Assembly: GCA_013398175.1 (NCBI GenBank)
Contig: VZRZ01002098.1
Span: forward strand, 238,369-302,368
Direction of reading: 5' to 3'
DNA from: Climacteris rufus
Lineage: Eukaryota > Chordata > Aves > Passeriformes > Climacteridae
Length of the DNA stretch: 64,000 bases
The notes below the pieces were generated by a model. That model was not told the origin of the DNA, ran no database searches, and was given only the letters and a program-made list of their open reading frames with translations. Positions 13,387 to 26,872 of the stretch are shown one piece after another. The translations under genes were made by a program, and so were the position numbers. Each line of letters begins with the position of its first letter. Positions within the stretch are counted from its first letter, which is position 1.

Positions 13387-14665
13387 ACAAAAGCAGTGAC
13401 TGAGGGAAGGCAGACGGACAGATGGTTGGTGAACTTCTGTGCTCGAACGAACACACATGTGACATTTGCACACCAGCTGCTCCATGTACGGCTGTATCTT
13501 TGAAACTCAAAGTTTTCCTCTCTGCTTAAGAGCAGAGAAGACAAATTAGCCCAGAGAAGGGTGGGAAAGAGAGGTGACATGTCCAGTATCTTGCAGAAGG
13601 AAAACGCTAGGGTTACCTAACTTCAGACACGACATGCTGCTCCATTTCTGATGCCTTTCAGGATATTGGATCAGACTAAGAATGGTTTATGAGCTAGTCC
13701 TCCGAGAAGGGATTGCTTTTTTACACTTGATTTGCCCAAATTTTAATTTGAAGAGGATGCAACATTTACACTGAAAATGGATCCCTTTTGAAAATGCCCT
13801 ATAATGCCACAAATGCCACAGGGTCTGTAATTTGCCATGTCATGCCATAAACACGTGGAGAAAAATTATTTTAGACTCATGGCTTGAAACTTTATGTGGG
13901 TACTTAGCATTGCCAGATCTCATTGAGTTCCATTTAGAGATTTAGGATCTCGGATCAGTACATGAGAGTCTTACAGGCTTTTTGTTAATTTTTGGAGTGG
14001 TTCTAATAATTTGTGCTCGTGTAATTTGTAAGTAGCTGAATCAAGATATGATTAGTCACAGCGAGAGAGTTCTTGAAGATAAATATTTATTTTGTCTAAT
14101 TGGATAATTAAAATGAGAGTTAAATAGCTTTTCTCAGTGACTATAGTAAATTGAATAGATCTTTAGATGTGTCATTATCTGTTGCTTATATATATTATTA
14201 TAGGTACTCTTACTAAAACAATGAAATAGAAATTTCTTATTTAATGTATCCCATTAAGGAGTTTTATATGTATGTGCAGTGTCTAAGCATGTGTGTAAAT
14301 ATGTAAATTTTGTTACACGAAAAGCTTTCATCCCTTTACTAGGATTTTACATCTCATTTAATCTTGTAAATAACATTGGTCTGCATTTGTTGTTGTTTTA
14401 TATCAAGATTTCACATTCTCAATATGAGGGAATTTCCTTTAAATCTGATAACTTGAGTTCCCATGCTAATAATAAGGTTGACAAGATTACTGAATATTTC
14501 ATCATAAATCCTTTTCTTCAGTTGCAGTTGTTAAAACTGCCAGAGAAAGAAACTGAGGTGTTTTTGGGTGTTGTTGATCCAGAAGTGATTTTCTGCAAAG
14601 GCTCCTAGGAAAGTAGTTCTCTATTTTCTATAAATTTAATAAATTAGAAATTAAAACAAAAACTT

Positions 14666-14717
14666 AGTTGTTGTTGTTGTTTGTTGTTTTTTTTTTTTAA
14701 ACAAACAAACAAACAAA
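14666..14717. repeat. (GTT)n, poly-T and (AAAC)n simple repeats
   Basis: A run of gtt triplets passes into a T-run and then into aaac repeats. The GTTT-like left half and AAAC right half are complementary, so this could fold back on itself. It is most simply a microsatellite, perhaps derived from a retroposon tail. Confidence 0.75.
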
Positions 14718-17700
14718 GCACTGTAATTTGAAAACAGGAACAGGATTTCAGTTTTGTGAATAAGGGGGTGAGATAAAATTTTCCAAGTTTTTATGTCTGC
14801 AGATTTTTTTTAATGCTGCAAGGAGATTGTTTTTGAGATGACAAGACATCCTGGCTTTGAAAATAGGGGTTAATTGCATGTTGCTTGCTTTTCTAAATTT
14901 AGGAAGCCATTGCAGAGATGATTGTACTTAAGGATAAAATATCTGTATTAAAGCTCTCATCCAAGCTTCTAAGCATCCTTTCAATTCTTTAAAATATAAG
15001 AACACATTCAAAGATAGTCTGGCAATTAATCCATCAGTATTATAAATATATCAGACAACTGAAGCATTCTGCCAGTGAGTAACCTGCCATCTTGCTCTTG
15101 GTCCAGAGAATAGAGATGGCGCCAGTGGTAGCTGGCTTGGGAAGTGAATGAGCTGAATGAAGATTTTTTTCTGGAGTAGTTTGGGGAGAAGAAGCAGCAC
15201 CTTGCAAATGTACAGGCTTCTTCTTCATGGAAGGGCCGTGAACCGGTTCTCGTTCATGGCAGTGGTACCTCCACTGAATGCCACTGTGGACTGAAACACT
15301 GACACTGTATGAGATGGTGGAGGCTGATTTGCAAGACAGGGCTGTAGATCAAAAATGTCTTAAAAGGAGTTAAAAAACCAGGAGGCTGCCAATGCAAATG
15401 TCAGAGAATCAGCTTAATGAATGCATGATGAGTGCAGCAAGGGGCCATTTGCTTGCAGACCAGCTGCAGTCTCCAGACAGATTGCAGCTGATGGATTAGT
15501 TTTCAGGAGACCTGTGCTGTGGAAGCAGTCTGGAGGTTTGTATCTGAATGGAGCAAGTACACCTCATCCACAGAGCTGAAAACAAGGTAGCATGACCTTG
15601 ACAACCTGGTGATATAGCAGAGCATCCAGACTGGATCCACAACAGCCACGGCTTCTCTGTCACAGAGGCTGCATCTTCTGGGTTCTGTCGCTAACCAGGC
15701 AACAGTGTCTTTGCCCTGTCTTGATTCCTGCCAGCCTTCCTTCTCCTCCCTCTCCTTCTGCTTGCAGGAGTTGTTCTCAAGCCCCCTCTGTGCCCTGCAG
15801 TGCCTATGGAGGTGAAGGTGTAAATCTGCACGCTGTTCTGGTCAGTGAGGCTAGTCTTTGTGCCTCCTTCCTCTCCTCAAGGGCCTCTAACTAAGGGATG
15901 CAAGGAGAGTTCTTACATATCTGCTGTGCAATTAGAAGCAGCAGTGGTTACAATCAACACACTGGAGAAGAATTAGGCACTGTTTGGCAGACCCCACATC
16001 TGTGTGAGCAGGGACTTAAAAGAGTAGAGTAGGCAGGCAAAGAAATACGTACATTCAAGCGTTGCACAGCCCTGTTGTTTGCCTGCATGCTTTGTTTACA
16101 TATGAACTAGTCCCATTCAAATTCCAGCGTACCTGAGGGTGCACTATCGATATCCAAGATAGGTTTTGAGATTAGAGATTCCTGACTGTTTTTATTTTCC
16201 CCTATTATAAGATGTCCATCACCTGGAGATGTTCAGCCATAGTGAGTCATGCTCACAATGATCTTACAGTAGATGTCAGGGGCATTCTTGGCATAAATGA
16301 AAATCCCATGTGGTTCAGTTGATAAAGCTACCCCTTTTGATACAGCAGTCCTGCTTTCCATTGTTGGTAGAGTTCTTTCAACAAATACCAGATTAGTTTT
16401 TCATGGGATGTATATTCATGTGTGTCCTCTACATGCAAAAAGCTTGGTGCCGCTGTGCTCCACTTCCCATCCCATCCCATTGCGGGTTGGTAATACTGCT
16501 CACCTTCTCCGTATCATATTCAGCCATGATCAAGTGGGAGGCATTTTACTTGCATGAGATTGCTGAGGTGCAGGTCAGGCACTGCCAGACAGCAACTGTT
16601 GTATGGCTTCTTTTGCTCACATCGTCGGTGAAGTCTGAGGTCTCTGTAACCACACAACAGTGCCAGGGTTCTGTATTCCAAAGACAGGGAACAAAACCTG
16701 AAGTCTACTAAAGGTCACTATTCAGAATGACCACACAAGAATAAGACATGCATTCTTACACCTAATGATTTTATAAAAGATCTTACCCTATTATTCAAAT
16801 AAAATCTTCTGTTGTTATGAGTAAGGAAAACTTAAAAAAAAAGTGTAAAAGAAGATACAGGTTTATATCTGGAATTCCAGATACAAAATTAATTTAATAA
16901 AGTTGGTACATTTTTGAAAATCAAATTGTTGGAAAAAAAAAATCCCTCAGCAGCTTAGATGCCATCTCTGATCTGTGATCAGAAGGTTTTGTGCAGTCTT
17001 GTAATGGGTGTAACACACTGTACTGTCAGACCAAGACAGAATATGAGAGAAAGGCACCAAAACTTTTGCAAATATTTATAAAACTGGTTGTATACTGAGG
17101 CATGGAAGTGCCCAGTACTGTCCTGTTCTTTAAAGGACAGTTTTTTGTTGATGTTTAATCAGGAGTTTTCCATCAATTGATGTGAACTTGTATAATTATT
17201 TTAATACACTAATACTGCTCTTACTTTGAGGCTGCAACAAGGACCAGCTATGTGCCTAATTAAAAATCATACTTCAATATGCACATATGTAGTCTTAATT
17301 ATATATGGAGGCACATGAACTCCAAATGGTTGTGAACAAATGCAAGATCAGGGCCACTGAGGGCAATTTGTCCACAGGACCAGTGTATGGACCTTGTTAT
17401 ATACCCGTCTTTTAAATTATTCATTGATGGGTTGTAGAACAATACAATTTGCTTTGAATGCAATTCTGCACTGTTGCAGTGGAATATTTCAGCTTTTGTT
17501 GTTGTCTGTCAACTAGCCATATTCACTAGTCCATAATATCTTTTTCAGTCTTTAATCATTTATATACTTTCTTTCAAAATAGTCTGTATAATCGGACCTG
17601 GTAATCATCAATTTGAGTACCAGAACAATTCTTTTATCTGTCTTTCTCTGTTTTGGCATTTATGAAATTGCAAAAGTCATGCTTTGGACATCCTTATTTT

Positions 17701-18090
17701 CCGCCACATTCCAATATACACAAAATAATGAATCTGAAGGCATTTGAGGACTACTTGCACCAAAGTGTTTATTCTGAAAAGGATACTTGGTCCGTGAAAA
17801 CTTTCTCCTGAGAGTGTATGCACCTTTGTCTGAATAATATACTGCTGTCTTGTGGTGAATTGAGGTGTTTTCAAACTGTACTGCTGAACCAATTTTAAAG
17901 TAGAATGCTCTGAAGGGGAGATTTTGATTCATATAAGTAATTGGAATGTGTATCCAATATATATGCTTTTTCAAATTTCATAGATGTGTTTTGTAAAGGT
18001 CATGTTTAATTCCTTTGAGAGCTGGTTTGGAGGACGGAGAAGGCAAGAGAGTGGAGTTAGACGTAATGAATCTTTAAAAGCAAATTTTCA
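14718..18090. other. Non-coding DNA upstream of RHOH
   Basis: No gene or repeat family recognised. The reading frames here (for example 16297-16711 +, 17660-17974 -) lack motifs and carry ordinary non-coding composition. The stretch may belong to the 5' untranslated gene region of RHOH. Confidence 0.4.
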
Positions 18091-18099
18091 GCTGCTGCC

Positions 18100-18199
18100 A
18101 CCAAAACTTAAATTCACGGAGCAGCTCATTTCCCGGCAGCCAGGAATGTTGTGAAGCAGCCTCAGCCTCCATCCCACTTCCTAGAAGCGAGCGGCGCTG
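18100..18199 (+). other. RHOH: Candidate 5' untranslated exon of RHOH
   Basis: A locally GC- and CpG-richer segment ends in a good splice-donor match, ctg|gtgagag, with the donor GT at 18200. A matching acceptor (ttttactcttccag, AG at 19695-19696) lies about 1.5 kb downstream, before the RHOH start codon. An ETS-type word, acttcct, lies just inside. RHOH is known to have non-coding 5' exons, but this exon is inferred from position and splice signals only. Confidence 0.25.
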
Positions 18200-19092
18200 G
18201 TGAGAGCACGGTCTCGCCGGCAGGCCAGGAAGCGCCGTGTGTTGCAATGACTGCTGTAGATACCGTAACTCGAGTGCGCACAGGAACGGCCCTGCAGACT
18301 TGGTGCCACCTCTATAAAGCAGCGTGCCCTAGCCACACATCTTCCTTCAGCCAGGGCATCTGCTGGGAGAGATGCAGGTGTGCCAGCTGCACAACAGGAG
18401 GTAGGGCATGGCCTACAAAATGAAAGCAGGGTCAATAGCAGTTGTCAGTGCCTGTAAAATGTTCTCTCTAAGGTCATCTAGCACTTTTTCTTTGTTTTTC
18501 CCCTTTGTGGAGTAAGCCAAAGCTTGGAATGTGCTAGAAGTGTGTGTGGTCGGGGTGGTGAGGGGGGTTAGCGTACTGAAAGTGGAGAGCATTACAGTAA
18601 AATACAGTATATGCCCTTGTGGCCATCATTCATTTCTGTGCAAATAGCCTTCAGCTGTGATGTCTCTCTTCATATAAGAAGGAAACAGAAATATATTATT
18701 TATGTAACATACACATGACATTTTGGAATTATGCAGTGATTTTTTTTTAAACTACTTTTGTTTATCAGAACTAATCTGTCTTCAGTTTTGCCGTTAGTGA
18801 TTTTCAGAGCATCTTGTGTGTCACCCTGTGCGAGCAGTGAATCTTGCACACAGCTAGTGGGGAAGAGATAAACGCTTTCAAAATAGGAAAATTTGACTGA
18901 ATGCTGGCAGGAGCTCAAACGCAGTTACATACTCTGAGAGTACTCCTAGTTCAGTTTTACAAGAAAGTAAATGCCAGGGCAGTTATATCCCCTTCAAATG
19001 AAATTGTTTTACTGGGGCAAGCATCGGTAGTGGGGCTTTCTTTGGCTTGTGCTTCTTGATTGTTGAAAACTATTTGTAAGAAAAAAAATAAC

Positions 19093-19108
19093 TTTTTTTT
19101 TTTTTTTT
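19093..19108. repeat. Poly-T tract
   Basis: An uninterrupted T-run of about 16 bases preceded by an A-run. Simple sequence, about 0.8 kb before the RHOH coding region. Confidence 0.8.
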
Positions 19109-19915
19109 GTATTTTGCTGTGAATCCTTTATTGCTTTTGAAAATTGCTAAGGTTTATGTCATCTGAGATTCACATCTGAAGACTTTGCTTCCTCATTGTC
19201 ACCAGTGGTTCTGTGTTACTGTGCCATATAGGATTGTTTAAATAGTCAAATTGGTTAGCAAAGCGCTTTTTTTCCTCTGGACTTCCTCTAGAGAGCATGG
19301 GTACATTTTCAAGGAAATACGAACTGATAATTTAAAAATTCAGGATTCTGTCAGTCTTGGTGAAAGTTTGAGGCAGGAAATGTCTCACAGCAGATTAGTA
19401 GCAGTTATAGCAAAGTTAAGTTAATTTTATTGGTTTTTAGACAATTGGAGGCAAAAACTAGTTGTCAGTGGAAAACGCAATGGTGATAAGACTTAGCCCC
19501 TGTGGAGCAGCACGAAGGTTATTTATGGGAATGGCTGTTTCACACACAGCCGACTGGGAGGAAGTGGCAAGGTTCATCATACCTAAGGGGTACTTGCCAT
19601 GGCTGCCCAAAGAAGTGTCCAGGCATCTTGATCTTGATGAGGAATAGTTTGTTCTCTGTGGGTTCTAAATGTTACATTTTATTTTTACTCTTCCAGAAAC
19701 GTCATTTGACTCACTGAAGATTTAAAACCGACAGAGCCATGTGGGAGAAAAGGGGATTTTAGTCTCAAGGGACAGAATCAAGTCATAAGAAGTAAAGAGA
19801 TTTGGATGGTTTCTCACTAAATGGAAGTTATGTAGAAGGCCTCTGAGACCACTGCATCTCTCCATCCCACTCCTGCTGCACAGAGACGGTGCTCTTGGCC
19901 TTGGACTTTTAGAAA

Positions 19916-20491
19916 ATGCTGCAATCAGTCAAGTGTGTCCTGGTGGGAGACTCTGCGGTTGGAAAAACATCTCTCTTGGTACGTTTCACGTCTGAGACTT
20001 TTCCAGATGACTACAGACCCACTGTATATGAAAATACCGGAGTGGATGTCTTCATGGATGGCGTACAGATTAGCTTAGGTCTTTGGGACACATCTGGCAG
20101 CGATGCCTTTAGAGGCATTCGCCCCCTGTCATACCAACAGGCGGATGTGGTGTTGATGTGCTACTCAGTAGCAAACCACAATTCCTTTCTGAACCTGAGG
20201 AACAAATGGATCAGTGAGATCCGCAGCCATTTGCCCCGCATCCCCGTTTTGGTGGTGGCCACTCAGACTGACCAGCGTGAAACGGGTCCCTACCGCTCCT
20301 CCTGCATCAGCCCGATAGATGGAAAGCGGCTCGCCCAGGATGTGCGAGCCAAAGGCTACTTGGAGTGCTCTGCCCTCAGCAACAGGGGGGTGCAGCAGGT
20401 GTTCGAATACGCTGTGCGGACAGCGGTCAATCAAGACAAAAGGAAGAACAGGCGGAAGCTCTTCTCCATTAATGAGTGCAAGATCTTTTGA
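19916..20491 (+). CDS. RHOH: RhoH, GTPase-deficient Rho-family small GTPase
   Basis: Encodes 191 residues in one exon, the length and structure expected for vertebrate RHOH. RhoH acts in blood cells, where it supports T-cell receptor signalling by recruiting ZAP70 and LCK. It stays GTP-bound because it cannot hydrolyse GTP. Visible features are the P-loop GDSAVGKTS (residues 11-19) with Ser13 where active Rho proteins have Gly, the effector region with Thr36, and switch II reading DTSGSD (58-63), with Ser62 in place of the catalytic Gln. Y73 and Y83, the phosphotyrosines of the non-canonical ITAM, are kept. Further features are the TQTD guanine-specificity motif, the SAL motif, and a basic tail ending in the prenylation box CKIF. 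The start codon at 19916 gives the family's usual MLxSxKCVLVG N-terminus. The coding region is richer in GC than its surroundings. Identification is firm. That it is GTPase-dead is family knowledge supported by Ser13 and Ser62. Confidence 0.97.
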   Translation: MLQSVKCVLVGDSAVGKTSLLVRFTSETFPDDYRPTVYENTGVDVFMDGVQISLGLWDTSGSDAFRGIRPLSYQQADVVLMCYSVANHNSFLNLRNKWISEIRSHLPRIPVLVVATQTDQRETGPYRSSCISPIDGKRLAQDVRAKGYLECSALSNRGVQQVFEYAVRTAVNQDKRKNRRKLFSINECKIF

Positions 20492-21050
20492 GGACTCTCA
20501 GCAGTGGTATTGCTCACATTTGTTCTTTCTGTTTTCGCACAAAGATACTGCAGCAGAGAGAATGGGAGGTGAATCAAAGGAGGGCTCCTGGCGGGACCAC
20601 AAGTGCAGGTGCCTCTCGTGAGACAGATGTGCTCTCTATCTGATCCTCTCCCTTTCAAAACACATGGGCGCTATCTTGAAAAACAAAAGGTGCATGCCCT
20701 TCTTCACAAGCCTGTGTTTGGACTTTGCTAGCCTGGACTGGGGCAGGCTTAGCCTGGAGATCTGCAGATAACAGCTGTGCTGATTTTATTGTTGTTTCTG
20801 TTAATGTTCCTCAGTTGTTGGTTTGTTGGCATCTGCATTTATTTAATGATGAACTTCTGCCTGGATCAACCGCTGCCTCTGTCCATGTGGATATTATTTT
20901 TACTTAAGAACTTAGCAGATAAAACCTGACCACTGTATATTTTATTTAGAGGACTCCTGTATATGTTGTTGTAAACTCCCGAAAGTTTGTTTTAATATTT
21001 TGGAGGTTCTCCCTTTAGCCAACCACAGTAATGAATTGTCCTACCCATGT

Positions 21051-21056
21051 AATAAA
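21051..21056 (+). terminator. RHOH: RHOH polyadenylation signal
   Basis: Canonical aataaa about 560 bases after the RHOH stop codon. It is the first strong signal on this strand after the coding region. Confidence 0.7.
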
Positions 21057-21079
21057 TGGCCTGCAGGCAAGCCTAGAAC

Positions 21080-24000
21080 TTCTTAGACATGCCTGAGTCA
21101 TTGCATAACAGTCATCAAATCCAGTACATCCAGCGCAGGAGTGCTCAACACTTAGTGACATTTGACAGCTGTCCTTCACTGGGATTTGTTACCTTAGTCT
21201 TGTTCCTCAGCAACATGGTCAAAGATGGGAAACTAATTGATTCTTCTTAGACTTCACTGGGTTACAACCTCAGAGGGACTTGCAGCCAGGATTGGTTTAG
21301 ACATATGGGTGGGGTGGCAGGGGTGAATCTGCTATAATCTCCTCTGTTGTCCCTGATGTAATTCTGGAGGCAAAAGATTTCAGTCTCCAGGGATGGAAGG
21401 TATTTTTTCACAAGCACTTACATTCTCACATATTTTTAGTACACTTTTTTCGAAGCAGTGGTTTTAATGAAACCAGTCACCTGTATTAGTAAAAGATTGA
21501 GTACATGGCAAGGTTGAATGGGTGTCTTTAGAATGGCTAAATAACTTTTTTTTGAGTTTCCATATTAAGTATAACTGCCTTGCTTGTATCCAAGTAAGAT
21601 TGAAACAGGCTTTACATCCTGGGGAGCCTGTCAAGTCTAAGAATCAAATCCTGATTTATGTATTGGGGTCAAGTTACCCTCCTGCACAGAAAGCCAGGCC
21701 AAGGAGATGGAAACTTCAGGTGTGTAACAGAACTCTGCCAGAAGATAATGTGGGCTTAACACACAATGCTGTACTTCCCTTGTGAGTTCTGGCAGTCCCC
21801 TCCTCCTCAGGTTATCTGTCCTCTCTGCGCTGCACCCTCTCTCAGGTCTTGCAGATCTGTCTCAGGAAATTCTCCCAAGGGAATTTCTTAGTGCAGCAAG
21901 ATTTTCCTGTCTTTCAGCTAGCTCAGAATGGACCTTTGAGGGGCTTACAGTATGGTGCCATAAAAGATGGCACATAGCACAGTAGGATCATTTCACCTGT
22001 GATGTAGGTGAGCAAGTATTTACATTGCGGGCACCTTGAATACCAGTGCTGCACAGGACACCTGATGTGATTGTCACACCAGCTCCTAGATTGTTGAATA
22101 TTTACTGCTCATCAACCTGATTGTAGGGGAGGCTTCTGATCATAAAGATATACTGGTCTCATATGAGGTTTTTATATCAGCCTTATATCTTCACAAGCTT
22201 CTGCACCCCAGCACACAAAACAAGGTCTTCTATCACCATTCATCTTTCCTGAACTCTTCTCTTTCCTGCTTCTTCTTCTGTTCAGCTCTTGATTTGTTCC
22301 TGAAACACTAAAACTGACATATTTGTAAAAGAATCTAAATGCATTGTACTTGGGTAGAGTAACACAAGTGGACAGGTATTTGTGGTCCTTGGTTAAAAAT
22401 CTTTTGGCTTTTGGGAGAAATGTGTTTCTACATGTCAACTCTTGCAATGCCTCTCCCTGAAAGTCTTGAGTTTTGTAACCCTAATTTGAAAGTAGCCATT
22501 GTTACTGTTCGAACATTAAAGATGACATGCAAAATGTTGTGTTCAAATTCATGTTGTGAATTTTCAAATTTATTACAATTGGGGACATTTTTGTTATGTT
22601 TCCCACTCCACTACTGGATTTAATACCTGCTTTCAACTATTTTTGAGACATATTTTTTCCAGCATGCTCTATTCAATGGTCTTTCTTTTTTTTCTCAGTA
22701 GGTCAAAGTTTGTTTACAACAGAGAAGAGCAGTAACTGCTAGGCCAGAATGCTGTGTTGTGGTATCTGCCATGGGGTGCCACATTTGGGGACTAGAAGGC
22801 TCCAGAGAATTGTTGTCACAGACAAAGCCACACAAAGATGCACTCCAGAATCACACTGTAACTGAAAATCTCATCTTGTCTGTATTAGCTTCACAAAGCT
22901 TGTTACGGTGTACTACAAAACGAAGGATTAGATGTCTGCTGCAAAGTGAAGCAAAGTCAATAGGCTTCCTTGAGACACCTGAACTGATAAAACAGGACAC
23001 AGATGGAATTTAGGGAGGGCTTGATATACTCTTGATTGTGCATTCCAGAGCCAGTGCAAGGTGTGAGGCCACTGAAAGCCAGCTGATTTTTAAAATCAAA
23101 TTGGAAAGAGTATAAAGTAATGAGGATTTTGTTTTGGTGCTCTATGAAAAAAAATGGTTCAAATTTCCACAGCCTGGTTATTTTCAGACTCTCAAAGCTA
23201 AAAGGGACTTTTCACTGGGAACAAACTGAAGCACTTACATTTTAGTGTTTGTAATTATGCAGTTTTCCCTGAGCTATAGAATTGATGTACTCAAAAAGTG
23301 TGACAACCCTAATACAGAGGCAGAAATCTGGACACACCAGAACTCAGTTGAAGATTTGGCCAAATGGCTTATTGGGGTTTGCAGCTTGCACAACTCCAGC
23401 CATGTTGTCTGTGGTGGGAACAGCAATGGACTGCTGAGATCTCCTGTGAAACCCTACTAGTGTGGTTTTGCTTGTATTTACTTGGGCAACGGCATCCCTG
23501 GGTACTGTTTAGAGGTTAAAATCTGGCTCTGGTATTTAAAATACACTGAAATGACATGTGAAACTTCTTTTGCTCTGAAAAACAACAAAACAGAAAAAAT
23601 GTGCAGCCTTGCCTCAGTCTGCTGAGGGAAGAGACCTTGCCCAAATATTCTCCTTCTGTCTTCTCAAACTGATTCCTTTCAGTTTGTTGTTCTGTTACTA
23701 ATATAATTTTTGCTTCCTATTAAAATAAGTCAAAAACTTTTTCTAAAAAAGGATTATTTTAAACACAGATTTTCCAGGCTTCTTAAACTTAATTGACATG
23801 CAGCATACAATATAAATATTTTCTAAGGGTAAATAATAAAAATATGTTTCAAATCATCACTCTTGCCCCCCGATTTTTCATATGGAAAATTATTCAAGCT
23901 TGCTAGATATAATTGATACTGTTTTGCCTGATATTTGCAATTAACAGTTTACAAATTTTTGTGCAATTTTTGTGGGTACTCTGCGACTGCTAAAGTCTAT

Positions 24001-26860
24001 GAACATAAACTAGCTGATGGTTGTGTTAATAAAGATAATGTGTTTAAGGGACTCTATATATGTCACCATTATGAAAGAAGTCATCAGAGGGATCAGACAT
24101 GAAGGAAAAAGAAATGTCAGCACTGACATCTCAGCCTTTCCTGTATTACTATAGCATTTGAGTGAATACAGCCATTAGAATAATTTCTAATAAACGGAGC
24201 AATCCATGTCTTTTTAGCACTTTCTCCTAATGCTTTGGTTGCACACAGCTCAGGTTAACATACAAGGAATAAAAAGCTTCATTTCAGAACATCAGAATGC
24301 TTGTCCGCTCTTGCCTTTGTGAGCAAGTTAACTACCTTAACTTAATTAAAAGTCAGTTCAGCCTCTGAAACAAGCCAGATATGACAATAATTGGTTTAGC
24401 CAAACTCCCTTGCTCTGAAATGACAGTAATGAATTTTTGTCTCTGGATGTGCAGAAACATCTTTTATGTCTCAGAGAAATTTTCCTTCACAGTGGTAAGA
24501 GCAAAACATCCTGACTAGTTGTCAGTGTGTACCTGTCCTAGCTGACCTGTGTGCCCTTCACCTCGTGCTCTGAGCAGCCAGCTATTGAATACAAAATCCA
24601 GGGAGAAAACAGCTTTTGTATCTAGATGCTTATATTGTATAGCTGCTTAACTACAGTTGTGGTGGCCTTCCCACTTGTCTGGACCTCTTGGTCTCTCGCA
24701 GTGTGACAATGCAGCCGCTGTGTGTCAACGGGATCTGTGTCACTCGTGAGGCAGAAGAGCATCACCATGAGGCTGCCCTGTGTTTTCAGCAGGACAGAAG
24801 TGATGCTCCTCGGGACTCCTCTTACCTGCATCATAGGCAATTGCCCTACTCTGCAAGCAGAGCTGGCCCTGCCTCAGTCGGGCTTCTGTCACTTCCAGGT
24901 GGCCTTGCAATAACATATTTATTTGTGTGCCATTTCTAAAATCAGTATCAGTCTCCGAGTCATTACCCAGACCTGATTTCTGCAGCGCTGTTGTACTGGT
25001 AGTGCCTTGCTGGGCTCCAGCGGCTGCATGGTGCCAGGGGGAGCAGGAGGGATGTCTCAAAGCACCGAGCTAAACCCTGTGGCACATCCCTTCCTGAGCT
25101 TGGGGAGCCGGCCTCCAGCCTTGCATGAGCTGTGAATCAGTTATCAAATAAAATACTAGCTATCTTTGCCTTTCTGGTTATGAAGTGAACGAGTGACTTG
25201 TCTGTCTCAGGTCTTTCACAACCGCCCTACACAAGGCTGGCAGGGGGATTTTGTCATTGCTCCTCTCACCTTGGGTATGATTCATGCAGGGGCGGAGCAG
25301 CAGGGCATGGGCCTGTGTGTGGTGGTGGTTGTTTCTGTCTGTGGGAAAGAGGAAGGAAACGACGACTGGTGCCTTTGCTTGGTGTGAGGTGCTCACTCGC
25401 CTGCGTCCACAGCGTTTCTGAGAAGTCTCCAGTGGGCACTGGCTCCCAGAGGCGCCCCAGCAGCTCCGGACTGTGCCTGAGAGGATGCAAGCTGATCTGA
25501 GACAACTCTCATGCTAACACCTGGGCGTCTCCACTCACCCCCTTGGCTGCCTTCCCAAAATGCTTCACTGCTGTTCAGGTACCACAGAAGGGTGGAACTT
25601 TCAAAAGAGATGGCTTTGTTTTGAAAACCAAGATTCCTTGCAAATATCAGCTGCCCAGGATGTGGCTGTGTTTGTTGCTGTCTCCTAGCCACAGGCAGGG
25701 CTGTGGTGGCCGAAGCTGCACAGCCAGTCTCAGGGTGTGAGGGGAGAGACTCAAGGCTCGTACTCCTCAACTTGGCTGATGAATTAAGCAGAAGCAACTG
25801 GAGGGAGACATGTCTTATATGCCAAACCTCTTGGAACACATAAGAACTGCTGAATTTTCTCTTTCTCAGAAAATTTGATGTTTTAAAAATATATAAAATA
25901 CTACGTATCTTCCTGGCTACTACCTTAACACTTCCATTTATCTGCCACTGTCACTGTGACACCAGATCTTCCGCTTAAAAGCCAGTGATGCAGTGTTCAA
26001 CGTGGCATGCATTTGAGGAAGGGTTAAAGGTCACAGGATTCCACAGGAGACTGGTTAAGAACTTGTTATGAATCTTGGGCATTAAAATATTTTAAGTTAT
26101 TATCTTGTATGTAGAATTTGTGCTGGTATCTGACCTATCATAGAATTATTGACCAACTAAACCAGAGCTGCAGCCTTGGCTCATGATTAGGGCATTGGAC
26201 AATGAACTTTGCTGTTCAGTCCCTCCCACATTGTGCAGAGCTTGGCCAAAGTTCAATCAGGTCAGTTGGGAGCTTCTAAGTTTAACCAGGCTCTGGGCCA
26301 GGCCTGTGTAAGCCTGCACAAGTAACTTTTAGATACACAACTCCAAACTGGTGGTGTGACTGACCAGTTTAGGATCAGCTTGACCCGAATTAATTCACTT
26401 TGCCTGAGCCTGCTCCCCATGGCTGTCTGGTGGATGGCAGGAGGATGAACTGCGAGCATGAAATGCTACTGCACGGACACACTGAGTGTCCCTAGCCCCA
26501 TTTCTGCACCTGGCTGACATCGGGCAAGCCACGGCTCCAGTGGCCCCCCACATGAGATGGAGACATGGCAGTGACCTTTTTTTAAAGTACTTTCAGATCA
26601 GTTAGGAAAGATCTTAGTGCTGGTGGGTACTTTTTATTTAGGTCTGTCAGATGTTCCTGCTGATAGGTTTGACCTGCAGAGTTTGCTCTGAATGGATCTG
26701 TAACACATGTTACGGGACTAGGGCTTTCCAGCATTTCTGTTCACTGAAGCCACAGGGAGTAGGTAAGCATAAGGGACAGAGAGAGAAAGGACAATATATA
26801 ACGATGAATTCATTGCTTTACTACTTTAACAGCTTGTAATTAACATAATGCCCTTTTTGA
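21080..26860. other. Intergenic DNA downstream of RHOH
   Basis: No gene recognised. The longest frames (for example 25393-25839 on the - strand) overlap other frames and lack domains or splice-supported partners. Confidence 0.4.
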
Positions 26861-26872
26861 TTGTACAAAACA

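Larger units (their letters stand above)
19697..21075 (+). other. RHOH: RHOH terminal exon (coding region plus UTRs), inferred limits
   Basis: The left limit is a pyrimidine-rich acceptor ending ttccag at 19696. The right limit is about 20 bases past an aataaa signal at 21051-21056. The exon would hold ~220 bases of 5' UTR, the whole coding region and ~560 bases of 3' UTR. Both limits are inferred from sequence signals, not transcripts. Confidence 0.55.

Noticed and set aside
20165..20434. Open frame antisense to RHOH
   Set aside because: It is a shadow of the RHOH coding region with no motif of its own.
25393..25839. 148-residue frame on the - strand
   Set aside because: No domain, overlapped by frames on both strands, and no exon signals consistent with it.
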